Part shown: in pieces, positions 6,797 to 7,330 of the stretch
Position numbering within the stretch: position 1 is the stretch's first letter
Layout of the letters: each line of letters begins with the position of its first letter
Source: a bacterium
GTDB taxonomy: Bacteria > Chlamydiota > Chlamydiia > Chlamydiales > 2-12-FULL-49-11
DNA length: 7,330 nucleotides
NCBI GenBank assembly: GCA_022600215.1
Contig: JAHZKV010000094.1
Span: forward strand, 1 to 7,330
Direction of reading: 5' to 3'
Made by a program: the position numbers and the translations under genes
The notes under the pieces: model-generated
The model's database searches: none
The model's input: the letters and a program-made list of their open reading frames with translations, nothing else
What the model was told of the DNA's origin: nothing

Positions 6797-7287
6797 TTAT
6801 TCCTCTTTTGTATTATTTTAAAATTTACTCTATAAGTATCAAAAGCCCCTTCAAAATATGGCGAAACCTCCACATTAGAAAAATATAGATAAGGACGCTC
6901 CCCCCCATTTTCCTCTAGTTTATAATCATCGCCTTCCATCGCACTAACAAAGGCATGCAAATCATATGCATTCATTTCTACTGCTCGATCAAGTTGCCAA
7001 ATAATGCGATCACTTTCTTCTTTTTTCGTCCAAGAGAGTTGATTTTGCCTTCCCTGCAAAAAATCTTTTCGCTGCAATACACCCAAATATAATTGATCAA
7101 AAGCAATATCACTACAAAGTTGCCCATAAAACCTTGTCTCTTCTTCTAATAATCGCAAGGAAGAGAAAAGATCTTCTACAAATGTTTCATGAACCTTTAC
7201 AGGGTCTCTTTTTTCCTTATCCATCTGATAGATAGAAACAAGCTTCTCCACAAAGAAGACATCCTTTTCTAGATATTGTAAAGCCAT
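6793..7287 (-). CDS. Conserved-position unknown protein, first gene of the minus-strand block
   Basis: I do not recognise a domain in these 164 residues. Residues about 1-110 look largely alpha-helical and rich in Glu, Leu and Lys (LRLLEEETRFYGQL, LYLGVLQRKDFLQGRQ), and the last 40 look like beta-strands (RPYLYFSNVEVSP, DTYRVNFKII). It has no signal peptide or membrane helix from the ATG at 7287. Its place just before the MORN-variant lipoprotein and ygfA corresponds to C. trachomatis CT647 (recalled order, not a sequence match). The ATG lacks a visible ribosome site, and an in-frame TAA sits at 7326-7324, so the start is uncertain. A T8 run lies between the two, and a shift there would add a hydrophobic N-terminus. 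The stop TGA overlaps the next gene's GTG. Whether it is soluble or membrane-anchored remains open. Confidence 0.7.
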   Translation of the reverse strand: MALQYLEKDVFFVEKLVSIYQMDKEKRDPVKVHETFVEDLFSSLRLLEEETRFYGQLCSDIAFDQLYLGVLQRKDFLQGRQNQLSWTKKEESDRIIWQLDRAVEMNAYDLHAFVSAMEGDDYKLEENGGERPYLYFSNVEVSPYFEGAFDTYRVNFKIIQKRNK

Positions 7288-7302
7288 ATGGCGATGGTAA
7301 AC

Positions 7303-7330
7303 AAAAAAAACACCCCGTCTCGTTTATAAT
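7303..7330 (-). terminator. Possible 3' half of an intrinsic terminator at the window edge
   Basis: Read on the minus strand, the edge gives ATTATAAA, then the GC-rich CGAGACGGGGTG (7322-7311), then eight T residues (7310-7303). In this AT-rich setting a GC-rich arm followed by T8 is the usual look of the 3' half of an intrinsic terminator, with ATTATAAA as loop. The 5' arm (CACCCCGTCTCG on the minus strand) would lie just outside the window and cannot be seen. It would end an upstream minus-strand gene and isolate the four-gene block below it. Confidence 0.4.

Overview
The window reads as a piece of a Chlamydiae chromosome, probably an AT-rich environmental or 'chlamydia-like' lineage rather than Chlamydia itself. 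Three things suggest this: tandem OppA-type peptide-binding lipoproteins, a YgfA gene sitting directly behind a large YwqK/MORN-variant lipoprotein and a small unknown protein (recalled from memory as the order CT647-CT648-CT649 in C. trachomatis), and AAAGGA/GGAGG ribosome sites in an AT-rich background. Genus is not determinable by eye.

Plus strand, 1-4478. The first 176 bases are AT-rich, full of short inverted repeats and carry no convincing gene. At about base 177 an oppA reading frame begins abruptly in mid-gene: 80 intact C-terminal codons of a third oppA with no 5' part. Two complete oppA paralogues follow (530 and 533 aa), each with a lipoprotein signal and a solute-binding type 5 fold, but no permease or ATPase genes. 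The last 22 bases of the second oppA overlap the start of a 252-aa secreted protein of unknown function. Its start codon and Shine-Dalgarno site lie inside the conserved OppA tail.

Minus strand, 7287 down to 4485. Four genes form a tightly packed operon: a 164-aa unknown protein, a 419-aa MORN-variant lipoprotein (GTG start, 4-nt GTGA overlap), 5-formyltetrahydrofolate cyclo-ligase ygfA (starts right after the TAG stop), and a 180-aa outer-membrane beta-barrel resembling PagL/acyloxyacyl hydrolase (13-nt overlap). The two gene blocks converge with 6 bases between their stop codons.

The plus-strand block looks devoted to peptide capture at the envelope plus one exported unknown. The minus-strand block mixes a folate enzyme with envelope proteins. 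I see no RNA genes, CRISPR or complete mobile element. The points most worth a second look are the truncated oppA next to the repeat-rich segment, the start signals embedded in oppA, the PagL-like barrel whose expected catalytic histidine is asparagine, and the right-edge sequence, which looks like half a terminator but also allows other readings.
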